Shown here: positions 8,824 to 18,939 of the stretch, piece by piece
Layout: each line of letters begins with the position of its first letter
Position numbering within the stretch: position 1 is the stretch's first letter
From: Labilibaculum manganireducens
GTDB lineage: Bacteria > Bacteroidota > Bacteroidia > Bacteroidales > Marinifilaceae
DNA: 64,000 bases
Assembly: GCF_002843385.1 (NCBI RefSeq)
Contig: NZ_MVDE01000002.1
Location: forward strand, 1 to 64,000
Reading direction: 5' to 3'
Translations under genes and position numbers: made by a program
Notes under the pieces: generated by a model
Told to the model about the DNA's origin: nothing
Databases searched by the model: none
Seen by the model: the letters and a program-made list of their open reading frames with translations, nothing else

Positions 8824-9330
8824 CTAATTGGTCTTGAATTCGTATTTGACAGAAGATAATTCTTCGTTCGCTTTAACGATTTTTTCTTTAAGACTTTCTT
8901 TAAACGCGATAACATCTTTTTGTAATTCGCTATCCCCTATGGCAAGCATTTGTCCGGCAAGAATACCTGCATTCATAGCACCGTTAATGCCAACTGTTGC
9001 AACAGGAATTCCCGGAGGCATTTGAGCAATACTTAAAAGCGCATCCATACCATCTAAGGATGCATTGATTGGTACTCCAATTACCGGTACTGGTGTCATT
9101 GCAGCAATTACACCAGGCAGATGTGCTGCCATTCCTGCTCCGGCAATAATGGCTTTTATTCCACGATCGAATGCTCCTTTGGCAAATTTCTCAACTTCTT
9201 CAGGTGTTCTGTGAGCAGATAATGCATGAATCTCGAAAGGGATTTTGAAGTCGTTTAAGACTTTGGCGGCTTTTTCCATAACCGGAAGGTCAGATGTACT
9301 TCCCATTATGATACTTACTTTTGCTTTCAT
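8824..9330 (-). CDS. purE: N5-carboxyaminoimidazole ribonucleotide mutase PurE
   Basis: The 168-residue enzyme of de novo purine synthesis moves the carboxyl group of N5-CAIR to give CAIR. Conserved class I PurE features are present: MGSTSDLPVM near residue 9, SAHRTPEE at 38-45, GAGMAAHLPGVIAAMTPVPV, and SLDGMDALLSIAQMPPGIPV. The length is typical. Class I PurE needs PurK upstream in the pathway; no purK is visible in this window. The gene stands alone between terminators. Confidence 0.96.
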   Translation of the reverse strand: MKAKVSIIMGSTSDLPVMEKAAKVLNDFKIPFEIHALSAHRTPEEVEKFAKGAFDRGIKAIIAGAGMAAHLPGVIAAMTPVPVIGVPINASLDGMDALLSIAQMPPGIPVATVGINGAMNAGILAGQMLAIGDSELQKDVIAFKESLKEKIVKANEELSSVKYEFKTN

Positions 9331-9374
9331 ATGGTTTTATTCGTGGATTTGGTAAATAAAATGACAAAAAATTG

Positions 9375-9382
9375 TACTTTTG
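9375..9382 (+). promoter_or_regulatory. Probable promoter of hpt-adk-obgE
   Basis: TACTTTTG followed by GC matches the Bacteroidota -7 element TAnnTTTG. It lies about 240 bases before hpt, giving a long leader (9390-9624) in which I see no further coding frame or recognised riboswitch. Confidence 0.45.
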
Positions 9383-9624
9383 CAGCAAAAATTAAGGAAT
9401 TGTTTTAATTCCAATGTTGCTTGCATTGTTGACTATTTTTTCAAACGTAAAATTGAAAAAAAAATATGTATGTAGCACTGTGGAATTGGAACATTTTTTA
9501 TTTCTGTTTTTTTAGAGTGAGACATATTTATTTTACGATATTTTAGGGCATTGCCTTAAACGCCCGATATTTCAAGGGAAATCTTGTTGGGGGAAATCGG
9601 ACAACTAAGACAAAAATTGAATCA

Positions 9625-10167
9625 ATGAAAACTGTAAAACTTCTGGATCGAGAATTTAGAGTGTCTATTCCTTCTGAGGATATTGACAATGTAATTGCCG
9701 AAATGGCTGAAAAAATGAATAAGGATCTTGCTGGGACCAATCCTTTATTTATTTGTATTTTAAATGGTTCTTTCATGTTTGCATCAGATTTGATGAAGCA
9801 GATAACTGTTGAAAATGCTCAGATTACTTTTATGAGATTGTCCTCATACGATGGAATGGGAACAACTGGGAAAGTGAAAAAACTAATGGGTTTTACAGAA
9901 GATTTAAAAGACAGAACGGTTGTGTTGTTGGAAGATATTGTTGATACAGGAATTACGATCACAAATACACTGGAACAAATTAAAGATTACGAAGCCAAAG
10001 AAGTTTTGATTGCAACCATGTTGTTTAAACCAGATGCTTTGATTCGTGATGTGAAATTAAATTACGTAGGTATGGAAATACCGAATGATTTTATTGTTGG
10101 AAGAGGATTGGATTACGATGGAATGGGTAGAAACCTTCCGGATGTGTATACTGTAATTGAAAAGTAA
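9625..10167 (+). CDS. hpt: Hypoxanthine phosphoribosyltransferase
   Basis: The 180-residue enzyme transfers ribose phosphate from PRPP to hypoxanthine or guanine in purine salvage. The PRPP-binding motif VVLLEDIVDTGITIT spans residues about 99-113, and LNGSFMFASDLM near 47 and RLSSYDG near 71 are the other family motifs. The length is normal. It is the first gene of hpt-adk-obgE: its TAA is followed immediately by the ATG of adk, so translation is probably coupled. The order places salvage next to nucleotide phosphorylation. Confidence 0.95.
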   Translation: MKTVKLLDREFRVSIPSEDIDNVIAEMAEKMNKDLAGTNPLFICILNGSFMFASDLMKQITVENAQITFMRLSSYDGMGTTGKVKKLMGFTEDLKDRTVVLLEDIVDTGITITNTLEQIKDYEAKEVLIATMLFKPDALIRDVKLNYVGMEIPNDFIVGRGLDYDGMGRNLPDVYTVIEK

Positions 10168-10773
10168 ATGTTGAACATTGTTTTGTTTGGACCTCCAGGT
10201 TCGGGAAAAGGAACTCAATCTAAGTTGCTTCAGAAAAAATATGGGTTGATTCACCTTTCTACAGGCGATGTGTGCAGAGAAGAAATTAAGCAGGCAACAC
10301 CCGAAGGATTGGAAGCAAAAAGATTGATTGATGGAGGAAATTTTTTTCCGGATAAATTAGCTTATCGAATTGTTGAGAAATTTTTAGACAGCAATATAGA
10401 AGCAAAGGGTTTTGTATACGATGGCATGCCACGTCACGAAGGTCAGATTGATGTGTTTGACGGAATGCTTGCTAAAAGGGACAGTGTTGTTGATATAGTT
10501 ATCGAATTAAAAGTGGAAGAAGAAGAATTAATTCAACGACTTTTAAAAAGAGGCGAATCTTCCGGTCGGCTGGATGATTCAGGAAGAGAAGTAATTGAAA
10601 AACGCCTTCGGATTTATGAAAATGTTACTGCACCGATTGCAAAGCGGTATAAAGAAAAAGGTGTGTATCACTCTCTCGATGCAATAGGATCATTAGATGA
10701 TGTACTTGAACGAATTAGCTTATTGCTGGAAAAATGTTTAGCGGGACAATTAGTTCCTGTTGAAGTACAATAG
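10168..10773 (+). CDS. adk: Adenylate kinase
   Basis: The 201-residue kinase interconverts ATP plus AMP with two ADP. The P-loop GPPGSGKGT is at residues 8-16, and [10 protein letters not shown] is the AMP-binding start. [12 protein letters not shown] corresponds to the usual DGFPRT segment and keeps the AMP-contacting Arg. [10 protein letters not shown] and [13 protein letters not shown] complete the core. The LID is the short, zinc-free form. The DGMPRH variant and the 20-residue tail are mild departures from other Adk proteins. It abuts hpt without a gap and is followed 16 bases later by obgE. Confidence 0.93.
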   Translation: MLNIVLFGPPGSGKGTQSKLLQKKYGLIHLSTGDVCREEIKQATPEGLEAKRLIDGGNFFPDKLAYRIVEKFLDSNIEAKGFVYDGMPRHEGQIDVFDGMLAKRDSVVDIVIELKVEEEELIQRLLKRGESSGRLDDSGREVIEKRLRIYENVTAPIAKRYKEKGVYHSLDAIGSLDDVLERISLLLEKCLAGQLVPVEVQ

Positions 10774-10789
10774 ATTAAAAATATATATT

Positions 10790-11779
10790 ATGGCTGGGTC
10801 TAATTTTGTTGATTACGTAAAAATATTTTGTCGTTCGGGTGCAGGAGGTGCCGGGTCAACTCACCTTTTCAGGGATAAGTTGACAATGACCGGTGGACCG
10901 GATGGTGGTGATGGTGGCCGGGGAGGACATGTTATCATACGTGCAAACAAGCAGCTTTGGACTCTGGTGCATTTAAAATACAGTCGCCACGTCTTTTCTG
11001 GTGATGGAGGCGATGGTGGACAGAGCCGAAGTACAGGTAAGGAAGGAGAGGATAAGGTGATTGAGGTGCCATTGGGTACTGTTGCCCGCGATGCTGAAAC
11101 TGGTGAAGTTATTTTTGATGTAACCGAAGATGGTGAAGAGAAAATCTTAGTGAAAGGTGGTCGTGGAGGTCTTGGAAACTGGAATTTCAGATCTTCAACA
11201 AATCAAACACCTCGTTATGCTCAAAGCGGAGAAGAAAGAGTGGAACGACCGGTAATACTAGAATTAAAGGTTCTTGCAGATGTTGGTTTAGTTGGTTTTC
11301 CAAGTGTGGGTAAATCTACCTTGCTTTCTGTTGTATCTGCGGCAAAACCTAAAATTGCTGATTATCCTTTTACCACGTTGGTTCCTAATTTAGGTATCGT
11401 GTCTTACCGTGATAATCGCTCATTTGTGATGGCAGATATTCCTGGTATTATTGAAGGTGCTCACGAAGGGCGTGGACTAGGATTGCGGTTTTTACGGCAC
11501 ATTGAGAGAAATTCGGTTCTTCTGTTTATGGTAGCTGCCGATAGCGACGACATTCATAATGAATACAAAATTCTGTTGAACGAACTAAAACAGTTTAATC
11601 CGGAACTTCTGGACAAACAGAGATTGCTGGCAATTACAAAATCAGATATGTTGGATCAGGAGTTGATTGATGAGATGAAACAGGATTTACCTGAAATACC
11701 TCATGTTTTTATTTCTTCAGTGGCTCAAAAAGGACTTACCGAATTAAAAGATATGCTTTGGAAAGCTATTAACGAGTAA
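10790..11779 (+). CDS. obgE: GTPase ObgE/CgtA
   Basis: An essential GTP-binding protein of ribosome assembly and stress control. The start at ATG 10790 gives [12 protein letters not shown], the standard Obg N-terminus; an earlier in-frame ATG at 10760 lies inside adk. The glycine-rich Obg fold covers residues 1-158 ([21 protein letters not shown]). The G domain follows with G1 GFPSVGKST at 169-177, G3 [17 protein letters not shown]4 TKSD and G5 SSVA. The protein is about 329 residues, with no long C-terminal extension. Last gene of the operon, followed by a terminator. Confidence 0.96.
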   Translation: MAGSNFVDYVKIFCRSGAGGAGSTHLFRDKLTMTGGPDGGDGGRGGHVIIRANKQLWTLVHLKYSRHVFSGDGGDGGQSRSTGKEGEDKVIEVPLGTVARDAETGEVIFDVTEDGEEKILVKGGRGGLGNWNFRSSTNQTPRYAQSGEERVERPVILELKVLADVGLVGFPSVGKSTLLSVVSAAKPKIADYPFTTLVPNLGIVSYRDNRSFVMADIPGIIEGAHEGRGLGLRFLRHIERNSVLLFMVAADSDDIHNEYKILLNELKQFNPELLDKQRLLAITKSDMLDQELIDEMKQDLPEIPHVFISSVAQKGLTELKDMLWKAINE

Positions 11780-11808
11780 AAGCTTTTACAGCATTAAAAT
11801 AACTTAGG

Positions 11809-11848
11809 GCTTCTTTCTCCAATTACTGATGAGAAAGAAGCTTTTTTT
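11809..11848 (+). terminator. Terminator of hpt-adk-obgE
   Basis: An 11-bp perfect stem (GCTTCTTTCTC and GAGAAAGAAGC) with an 11-base loop is followed by seven T, 30 bases past the obgE stop. Confidence 0.9.
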
Positions 11849-12134
11849 ACATCAGTAATTTTGCATTGTTTTCAATTCTTCCAGTGTTTATTTTCTTTAT
11901 TCCTTTGTCTTTCTTTTGATTTAGCAAAACTAAAAAAAAAGGCAATAGTCAATACAATTAAGTTTTTTAGATTGAATTTTATTTGTGTTTGTTCTGAATT
12001 ACTGGGTATTGCAATATCTTTTTTCGTTGATTTTTAGGGAAATAGGAATGGCTTTATTTCCGGAATATTGCTTTAAGTAAGGGCATTTCAACAGGCTGTT
12101 GATAAACTACTTCCTAACGAATGGTTCTTTTAAC
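11849..12134. other. Intergenic region upstream of parE, no gene seen
   Basis: AT-rich, without a coding frame or recognised RNA. It ends at the promoter motif of the topoisomerase gene. Confidence 0.4.
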
Positions 12135-12142
12135 TATATTTG
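12135..12142 (+). promoter_or_regulatory. Promoter element that fixes the parE start
   Basis: TATATTTG matches TAnnTTTG. The transcript would start near 12149, about 11 bases before ATG 12160, so the longer reading frame from 12121 cannot be the coding start if this promoter is used. Confidence 0.5.
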
Positions 12143-12159
12143 TAAAAACGCGATTTTTC

Positions 12160-13992
12160 ATGACTGCAAAATATTCTGAAGACTCAATCCGTACATTAGA
12201 TTGGAAAGAACACATTCGCAAACGCCCTGGTATGTATATCGGGAAACTTGGCGATGGATCTTCTCATGATGACGGTATTTATATTTTATTGAAAGAAGTA
12301 ATTGATAACTCAATTGATGAGTTTGCTATGGGAGTGGGCAAATCAATCGAAGTTAGTATTACAGACAGGAACGTAACTGTTCGTGATTTTGGCCGGGGTA
12401 TTCCCCTAGGGAAGTTAATTGATGTAACTTCTAAAATGAATACAGGAGCAAAATACGATTCTGAAGTATTTAAAAAATCCGTAGGTCTTAATGGAGTGGG
12501 GATAAAGGCCGTAAATGCCTTGTCCGATCAGTTTATTATTGAATCTTTTCGCGAAGGAGAGGTTAAGAAAGCTGTTTTCTCAAGAGGTGTTCTTGTTGAG
12601 GAAAATGACATTCAGCCTACCGAGGAAAAAAATGGTGTGAAAATTGTTTTTCATCCTGACGAGGAGTTGTTTTTAAATTATCGGTTTATTTCGGAATATA
12701 TAGAAACACTGCTTAAAAACTACGTTTATCTAAACGCAGGACTGTCTATTTACTTTAATGGTCAAAGATTCTTTTCGAAAAATGGATTGCTTGATCTTTT
12801 GAATGAGAATATGAATTCGGAAGGATTATATGATATCATTCATTTGAAAGGTGAGGATATCGAAGTTGCTATGACCCATGGCAGACAGTATGGCGAAGAG
12901 TACTATTCCTTTGTAAACGGACAGCATACAACGCAAGGGGGAACTCACCTTGCTGCATTTAGAGAAGCCTTGGTGAAAGGGATTCGGGATTTCTTTAAAA
13001 AGGATTTTGATACATCAGATATCAGGACTTCTATTATATCAGCAATTAGTATTAAAGTACAGGAGCCGGTTTTTGAATCACAAACGAAAACAAAATTGGG
13101 TTCTAAAGATATAGGTCCGGAAGGACCGTCCGTTCGGAATTTTATAATGGATTTCGTGACTTCTAATTTGGATAATTATCTGCATAAAAACCCAAGTGTA
13201 GCCGAGGCTATTCTCCAGAAAATTATTGAGTCAGAAAAAGAGCGAAAGGCCATTTCAGGCATAAAAAAAATTGCCAAAGAACGAGCAAAAACAGCCAGCC
13301 TACACAATAAAAAATTACGTGATTGCCGGGTTCATTTTGATACAAAACACGAACAAAAATCAGAAGCTTCTCTTTTTATTACCGAGGGAGATTCGGCAAG
13401 TGGATCAATCACCAAATCCAGGGATGTAAATACTCAGGCTGTTTTTAGTTTAAAAGGGAAACCCTTAAATACATATGGATTAACGAAAAAGATTGTTTAC
13501 GAGAATGAAGAATTCAATCTGTTGCAGGCAGCATTAAATATCGAGGATGGATTGGAAGGTCTGCGCTATAACAATGTGATTATTGCAACCGATGCCGATG
13601 TAGATGGAATGCATATTCGCTTGTTGTTGATTACTTTCTTTCTGCAGTTTTTCCCTGATGTTGTAAGAAGCGGACATTTGTATATTTTACAAACACCGCT
13701 GTTTCGCGTTCGGAATAAAAAAATAACTCATTATTGTTACTCCGAAGAGGAAAGAGTGAAGGCAATGAAAAGTGTTGGTGCTAACCCTGAAATAACCCGA
13801 TTTAAAGGTTTAGGTGAAATCTCACCAAGTGAATTTAAACACTTTATTGGTAAAGACATCAGGCTTGATCCTGTTGTGATGAAGAAAGATGATTCTGTTC
13901 CGGACATGCTGGAATTCTACATGGGGAAAAATACTCCTTTAAGACAAGAATTTATCATCGGTAATCTTCATATTGAAAGAGATGAGCTTTAA
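12160..13992 (+). CDS. parE: DNA topoisomerase IV subunit B (GyrB/ParE family)
   Basis: The ATPase subunit of a type IIA topoisomerase. From ATG 12160 it has 610 residues and starts [20 protein letters not shown]. The GHKL ATPase domain shows [14 protein letters not shown] at 45-58 and [13 protein letters not shown]. The TOPRIM domain shows EGDSASGS at 409-416 and [10 protein letters not shown] at 478. GyrB inserts are absent and the length fits the short ParE-like form of Bacteroidota. The A subunit follows 50 bases downstream. ParE rather than GyrB is inferred from the linkage to an A subunit with an atypical C-terminus; a second gyrase should exist elsewhere. Confidence 0.9.
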   Translation: MTAKYSEDSIRTLDWKEHIRKRPGMYIGKLGDGSSHDDGIYILLKEVIDNSIDEFAMGVGKSIEVSITDRNVTVRDFGRGIPLGKLIDVTSKMNTGAKYDSEVFKKSVGLNGVGIKAVNALSDQFIIESFREGEVKKAVFSRGVLVEENDIQPTEEKNGVKIVFHPDEELFLNYRFISEYIETLLKNYVYLNAGLSIYFNGQRFFSKNGLLDLLNENMNSEGLYDIIHLKGEDIEVAMTHGRQYGEEYYSFVNGQHTTQGGTHLAAFREALVKGIRDFFKKDFDTSDIRTSIISAISIKVQEPVFESQTKTKLGSKDIGPEGPSVRNFIMDFVTSNLDNYLHKNPSVAEAILQKIIESEKERKAISGIKKIAKERAKTASLHNKKLRDCRVHFDTKHEQKSEASLFITEGDSASGSITKSRDVNTQAVFSLKGKPLNTYGLTKKIVYENEEFNLLQAALNIEDGLEGLRYNNVIIATDADVDGMHIRLLLITFFLQFFPDVVRSGHLYILQTPLFRVRNKKITHYCYSEEERVKAMKSVGANPEITRFKGLGEISPSEFKHFIGKDIRLDPVVMKKDDSVPDMLEFYMGKNTPLRQEFIIGNLHIERDEL

Positions 13993-14042
13993 GCAAATTT
14001 CATCAATCGATTTTTTAGAACTAAATAAACCCAAATACCTCT

Positions 14043-16634
14043 ATGAGTAACGACGAGACAAATGGTATGGAAATCCCAGAGGAAATGGATAATGATGTGA
14101 ATGGCGTGCACTCCGAAACAATGAGGAATGTGACATATCTTTCAGGGATGTATCAAAATTGGTTTCTGGATTATGCATCCTATGTGATTTTAGAACGAGC
14201 TGTACCCTATATAAATGATGGGTTAAAGCCTGTTCAGCGAAGAATTTTGCATGCCATGAAGCAACTGGATGATGGGCGATACAATAAGGTAGCCAATATT
14301 ATTGGTAACACCATGCAGTATCATCCTCATGGCGATGCTTCAATTGGAGATGCGCTGGTTCAGCTGGGACAAAAAGATTTGTTGATTGATATGCAGGGAA
14401 ACTGGGGAAATATTCTTACCGGTGATTCTGCCGCTGCACCAAGATATATTGAAGCACGTTTATCCAAATTTGCTTTGGAGGTTCTTTTTAATCCAAAAAC
14501 AACCAATTGGAAACAATCTTACGACGGGCGTAACAAAGAACCAATAACGCTTCCGGTAAAATTTCCATTATTATTGGCGCAAGGGGTAGAAGGTATTGCG
14601 GTTGGACTGGCATCCAAAATTTTACCACATAATTTCAACGAATTAATTGATGCTTGTGTGTCCTACCTGAGTGGTGAGGAGTTTGAACTTTATCCGGATT
14701 TCCCAACAGCTGGATTGGTTGAAGTAAGCCGTTACAATGATGGTTTGCGTGGTGGTGCGGTGAAAGTGAGAGCTAGAATTGAAAAGTTCGATAACCGGAC
14801 TCTTAAAATCACGGAAATCCCATTTGGAAAAACAACATCAAGCGTAATTGAATCCATTATCAAAGCAAATGATAAAGGGAAAATTAAGATCAAAAAGATT
14901 GATGACAATACGGCTGAATTTGTAGAAATCCAGATTCATTTGGCCAATGGTATTTCTTCTGATAATACCATTGATGCTCTTTATGCTTTTACAGATTGTG
15001 AAATTTCTATTTCTCCCAATTCATGTATTGTTGAGAATGATAAACCGAAATTTATTGGTGTTGCCGAAATTTTAAGACGGGCTGCCGATAATACGGTTGC
15101 TTTACTGAAACTCGAGCTTGAAATACGCAAAAATGAACTCGAAGAGTCATGGCATTATGCTTCTTTGGAGCGAATTTTTATTGAAAACAGAATCTATCGG
15201 GACATTGAGGAGTGTGAAACATGGGAAGAGGTTATTGAAACTATCGATACTGGTTTAAAACCCTTTACGGCACACTTAATGCGTGCTGTAACCCGTGATG
15301 ATGTTGTACGGTTGACTGAGATTAAAATTAAAAGAATTTCTAAATTCGATATTAATAAAGCCAAGGATTTTATTCAATCTATTGAAGATGAGATAGCGGA
15401 AATTGAAGTTCATTTGGCAAATATTATTCCTTTCACAATCAGGTACTATAAATCCATAAAGAAAAAATATGGAATTGGGCGGGAAAGAAAAACTGAAATT
15501 AGAAGTTTCGAAAATATTGTAGCAACCAAAGTAGTGGTTGCCAACGAAAAATTATACGTTAACAGAGAGGAAGGCTTTATTGGAACAGGTCTGAAGAAGG
15601 ATGAGTACATCTGTGATTGTTCTGATATCGATGACATTATTGTGATTAGAAAAGACGGTACTTATTTTGTGACCAAGGTTGCTGATAAGTGTTTTGTTGG
15701 AAAGAACCTGCTGCACATTGCAGTGTTCAGAAAGAATGATAAAAGAACTATTTATAATGTAGCTTATCGGGATGGCAAGGCTGGAAACTCTTACGTAAAA
15801 CGTTTTTCTGTTACCAGTATTACTCGTGACAAGGAGTACGATATCACCAAATCTACCGATGGTTCACGAATTCTGTACTTTAGTGCGAATCCAAATGGTG
15901 AGGCTGAAGTTATTCGCGTTGTTTTAAAGCCAAAGGCTCGTTTGAAAAAAACAGTTTTTGAATTTGATTTTGCAGAATTGGCTGTTAAGGGACGTGCTTC
16001 AATGGGGAATATATTATCCAGAAATGACGTCCATAAGATTACTCTGAAACAAGAAGGGGTTTCTACTTTGGGAGGACGAAAAATATGGTTTGATCCGGAT
16101 GTTTTACGTATAAATACAGATCAAAGAGGTGATTTTATTGGCGAATTTACAGGAGATGACAAAATTCTTGTTGTAACAAGAGCATCATCGTTTCATTTTA
16201 CAAGCTTCGATTTAAGTAATCACTATCCTGATAACATCAGTATTATTGAAAAATATGACGATGAAAAAATTTGGTCTGCTGTCTTTTTTGATGCTGATCA
16301 GGATTATTACTACCTAAAACGCTTTACCATGGAAGGAAATGGCAAAGAGGTAAGTTTCTTAGGTGAAAATCCTGCTAACAGACTTGTTTGCTTAACCGAT
16401 GAGCAGTATCCAAGATTCGAAATTTCATATGGTGGCAAAAATGAAGACCGGCCTAATGAAATTGTAGATGGAGATGAGTTTATAGGTGTAAAATCATACA
16501 AAGCAAGAGGAAAAAGATTATCAATTTACGAAATTTCTGAAATCAAAGAAATTGAGCCTTTACCTCGCGAAGAGGAAGATGAAAATATTGAAGGCGTTGA
16601 GGTTGATGATAACGCTGAAAATAATCAAGATTAA
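14043..16634 (+). CDS. parC: DNA topoisomerase IV subunit A (GyrA/ParC family)
   Basis: The 863-residue DNA-cleaving subunit partners with ParE. The winged-helix core contains YHPHGDASIGDAL at 93-105 and APRYIEARL, in which Tyr135 is the expected DNA-linking tyrosine. The C-terminal half forms a degenerate beta-pinwheel with IRKDGTYFVTK-like blades, but no GyrA box (QRRGGRG) is visible, which supports topoisomerase IV rather than gyrase. At the position of the quinolone-contact Ser (E. coli GyrA Ser83, ParC Ser80) this protein has Ala99; the acidic partner Asp103 is present. The last 25 residues are very acidic. Confidence 0.9.
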   Translation: MSNDETNGMEIPEEMDNDVNGVHSETMRNVTYLSGMYQNWFLDYASYVILERAVPYINDGLKPVQRRILHAMKQLDDGRYNKVANIIGNTMQYHPHGDASIGDALVQLGQKDLLIDMQGNWGNILTGDSAAAPRYIEARLSKFALEVLFNPKTTNWKQSYDGRNKEPITLPVKFPLLLAQGVEGIAVGLASKILPHNFNELIDACVSYLSGEEFELYPDFPTAGLVEVSRYNDGLRGGAVKVRARIEKFDNRTLKITEIPFGKTTSSVIESIIKANDKGKIKIKKIDDNTAEFVEIQIHLANGISSDNTIDALYAFTDCEISISPNSCIVENDKPKFIGVAEILRRAADNTVALLKLELEIRKNELEESWHYASLERIFIENRIYRDIEECETWEEVIETIDTGLKPFTAHLMRAVTRDDVVRLTEIKIKRISKFDINKAKDFIQSIEDEIAEIEVHLANIIPFTIRYYKSIKKKYGIGRERKTEIRSFENIVATKVVVANEKLYVNREEGFIGTGLKKDEYICDCSDIDDIIVIRKDGTYFVTKVADKCFVGKNLLHIAVFRKNDKRTIYNVAYRDGKAGNSYVKRFSVTSITRDKEYDITKSTDGSRILYFSANPNGEAEVIRVVLKPKARLKKTVFEFDFAELAVKGRASMGNILSRNDVHKITLKQEGVSTLGGRKIWFDPDVLRINTDQRGDFIGEFTGDDKILVVTRASSFHFTSFDLSNHYPDNISIIEKYDDEKIWSAVFFDADQDYYYLKRFTMEGNGKEVSFLGENPANRLVCLTDEQYPRFEISYGGKNEDRPNEIVDGDEFIGVKSYKARGKRLSIYEISEIKEIEPLPREEEDENIEGVEVDDNAENNQD

Positions 16635-16682
16635 TTTTCTTTTCAGCGAATTCTTATTCCTTGATTTATTTAAAATTTTGAA

Positions 16683-17195
16683 ATGAAGATTTTTTTGATT
16701 GGATATATGGGCTGTGGTAAATCACGCTGGGGTAAGATGATTGCGGCTCATTATGGTTTTCATTTTGCAGATCTTGATACTCTGATTGAAAAGAGAGAGA
16801 ATTTAACGATCCCAAAAATTTTCGAAAAATTCGGAGAATCAGGTTTTCGCCAACGGGAACATGATGCATTGAAATCAATTTCCGATACAGAAAATCTTAT
16901 TGTAGCTACCGGTGGCGGAGCTCCATGTTTCAACAACAACATGGAGGAGATGAATCGCTTGGGGGTTACTTTGTTTATCGAATGCAGTCCTTCGTTGCTT
17001 CGGGAGCGAATTACGAACTCAGATACCGAGCGTCCTTTGGTGAAAAATTTCTCACAGGATGAACTTCTGGACTACATCGTAAGGCATTTAAAGACCAGAA
17101 TGCCTTTTTACGAAAAGGCACAGTATAAAATGGTCTCTGGTAACTTGGAATTAGAAGACTTTATCGTAATTCTAGATCCAATTATAAATCCGTAA
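16683..17195 (+). CDS. aroK: Shikimate kinase
   Basis: The 170-residue kinase phosphorylates shikimate in the chorismate pathway. The P-loop GYMGCGKSRWG starts at residue 7. DLDTLIE is the metal and shikimate-contact segment, GESGFRQREHDAL and ATGGGAP bind shikimate, and ERPLV marks the lid. The length is normal. It follows parC by 48 bases on the same strand and overlaps the convergent HAD gene by 14 bases at the 3' end. Confidence 0.93.
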   Translation: MKIFLIGYMGCGKSRWGKMIAAHYGFHFADLDTLIEKRENLTIPKIFEKFGESGFRQREHDALKSISDTENLIVATGGGAPCFNNNMEEMNRLGVTLFIECSPSLLRERITNSDTERPLVKNFSQDELLDYIVRHLKTRMPFYEKAQYKMVSGNLELEDFIVILDPIINP

Positions 17196-17835
17196 GTTGA
17201 GGAATCTCAAAATCATTCAAACTACCAAGAACTTTATTTGCGATGATAAATTTATCAAGATTACAGGCATTTTTCTCAGGAACTGCAATGCATTTCATAC
17301 TAGCTGCAAGAGCAGAGATTACGCCATTTAAAGAATCTTCGAAAACTACACATTCTGAAGGATGAATGCCGAGTAATTCCGCTGTTGTTATAAAAACCTG
17401 TGGATGTGGTTTTCCATATTTTTCAAATTCGGCCGAATGAACTACTTCGAAATAATCTTGAAGTTGTAGTTTTTCCAAAACAGCTGAGATAATTCTCATT
17501 TTCGAGGATGAGGCGAGTCCAATTTTAAAGGAAGCCTGTTGTAAATTTTTCAGAGTTTTATTCACGCCATCCAAACAAGCTCCTTTTTCCAATACCAAAC
17601 GAATAACATTTTCAACAATATCTTCTGTAACTTTCCCTTTCGAAACATGATTCCAGGGCGTCATTTTATACATTACTTCAACTACCTCGTCTATTCTTTT
17701 TCCCATGAACTGTTCAAACATTTTATTGTTAACATCAAGTCCAAGTGAAGAGAATACTTTTGTTTCACTCTCCTGCCAGAATGGTTCTGAATTAATCAAA
17801 AGACCATCCATATCAAAAATTACTGCTTTAATCAT
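17182..17835 (-). CDS. HAD family sugar phosphatase, HxpB/YniC-like
   Basis: The 217-residue HAD subfamily IA protein has motif I FDMDGLLINSEPFW at residues 7-20 with both acids intact, motif II ASSSKMRI, and motif III/IV KYGKPHPQVF and VFEDSLNGVISALAA. DGLLINSEP and the four-helix cap closely resemble E. coli YniC (hexitol phosphatase B) and beta-phosphoglucomutase relatives, so a small sugar phosphate is the likely substrate. Its 3' end overlaps aroK on the other strand, and it diverges from gldA. Confidence 0.82.
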   Translation of the reverse strand: MIKAVIFDMDGLLINSEPFWQESETKVFSSLGLDVNNKMFEQFMGKRIDEVVEVMYKMTPWNHVSKGKVTEDIVENVIRLVLEKGACLDGVNKTLKNLQQASFKIGLASSSKMRIISAVLEKLQLQDYFEVVHSAEFEKYGKPHPQVFITTAELLGIHPSECVVFEDSLNGVISALAASMKCIAVPEKNACNLDKFIIANKVLGSLNDFEIPQLTDL

Positions 17836-17949
17836 AGTTACATTTTACATTTAGCTTGCAAAAATACTTATTTTAAGTATACGATAGAGAAGGCAGCAAT
17901 CACATCTGATTATTTACTGTTAATAATTGTTAAATCGCTGACAGTTCAG

Positions 17950-17978
17950 TTGGATAGATGGGCTTTTTTCTAAATTTG
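17950..17978 (+). promoter_or_regulatory. Promoter of gldA-gldF-gldG
   Basis: TAAATTTG at 17971-17978 matches TAnnTTTG. A TTG at 17950-17952, 18 bases before it, is a plausible -33 element. The predicted start is about 20 bases before gldA. Confidence 0.55.
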
Positions 17979-18003
17979 TTAGATACAATTAGATTTTTCG
18001 TAT

Positions 18004-18933
18004 ATGGATATTGTTGTTGAACATCTTACCAAAAGATATGGTCCTCAAAAGGCTGTTGATAATGTATCTTTTCGTGTGAAAGCAGGAGAGGTTTTAGGTT
18101 TTTTGGGTCCTAACGGAGCAGGAAAAACCACTACCATGAAAGCAATGGCATGTTTTATTAAACCTGAAGAAGGAGACATATTGGTTGGTGGTTACTCTAT
18201 TCATGATCATCCCGAAATCATTAAGAAAAATATTGGATATCTGGCCGAAAATAATCCATTGTACCAGGAAATGAACATTATCGATTTTCTGGAATTCATT
18301 GCGAAAATTCATGGGATACCTAAATATCTTATTCCTGAAAGGATATTGGATATGATTCGGACATGTGGTTTAGAAGGGGAAAAACACAAATTAATTGGTG
18401 AGCTGTCAAAAGGTTATCAGCAAAGAGTAGGGTTGGCGCAGGCTTTAATTCATGATCCGGATATCTTAATTCTTGATGAGCCGACAACTGGGCTTGATCC
18501 AAACCAGATTGTTGAGATTCGGGAGCTTATCAAGCGTATTGGAAAGGAAAAAACGGTTATCTTAAGTTCTCATATTTTAGCAGAGGTTGAAGCTACCTGC
18601 GATCGTATTTTAATCATTAATAATGGTAGAATTGTAGTGGACGGAACCGCTGCAGAATTAAGGAAGCAAGCTCAGGGAAATGAGATCCTGAAATTGGGAG
18701 TACAAGGAGGCGATATTGACCATATTTTTGAATCCTTATTTGAGATTGAAACCATCGATTCTATTGATATTATTGATGTTGATAAACAATTGTTTGAGAT
18801 ACAGTCTTTGCCCAATACAACATCAGTTAAAGCAATATTTGATACTTGTGTTCGAAATAATTATTACATTACTGAGCTGACGCCTACAGAAAAAAAACTG
18901 GAGGATATATTTAGGATATTAACCCTTCATTAG
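18004..18933 (+). CDS. gldA: Gliding-type ABC transporter ATPase GldA
   Basis: The 309-residue cytoplasmic ATPase has Walker A GPNGAGKT at 35-42, the Q-loop region LAENNPLYQEM, the ABC signature LSKGYQQRVGLAQAL, and Walker B ILILDEPTTGLDP with the switch His in SSHILAE. The length and the following permease plus auxiliary gene are the GldA-GldF-GldG arrangement first described in Flavobacterium gliding. Homologues also occur in non-gliding Bacteroidota, so motility is not proven. Stop and next start are six bases apart. Confidence 0.88.
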   Translation: MDIVVEHLTKRYGPQKAVDNVSFRVKAGEVLGFLGPNGAGKTTTMKAMACFIKPEEGDILVGGYSIHDHPEIIKKNIGYLAENNPLYQEMNIIDFLEFIAKIHGIPKYLIPERILDMIRTCGLEGEKHKLIGELSKGYQQRVGLAQALIHDPDILILDEPTTGLDPNQIVEIRELIKRIGKEKTVILSSHILAEVEATCDRILIINNGRIVVDGTAAELRKQAQGNEILKLGVQGGDIDHIFESLFEIETIDSIDIIDVDKQLFEIQSLPNTTSVKAIFDTCVRNNYYITELTPTEKKLEDIFRILTLH

Positions 18934-18939
18934 ATTTTT

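Noticed and set aside
9390-9624. Purine riboswitch in the hpt leader
   Set aside because: No three-way-junction pattern or conserved core could be recognised.
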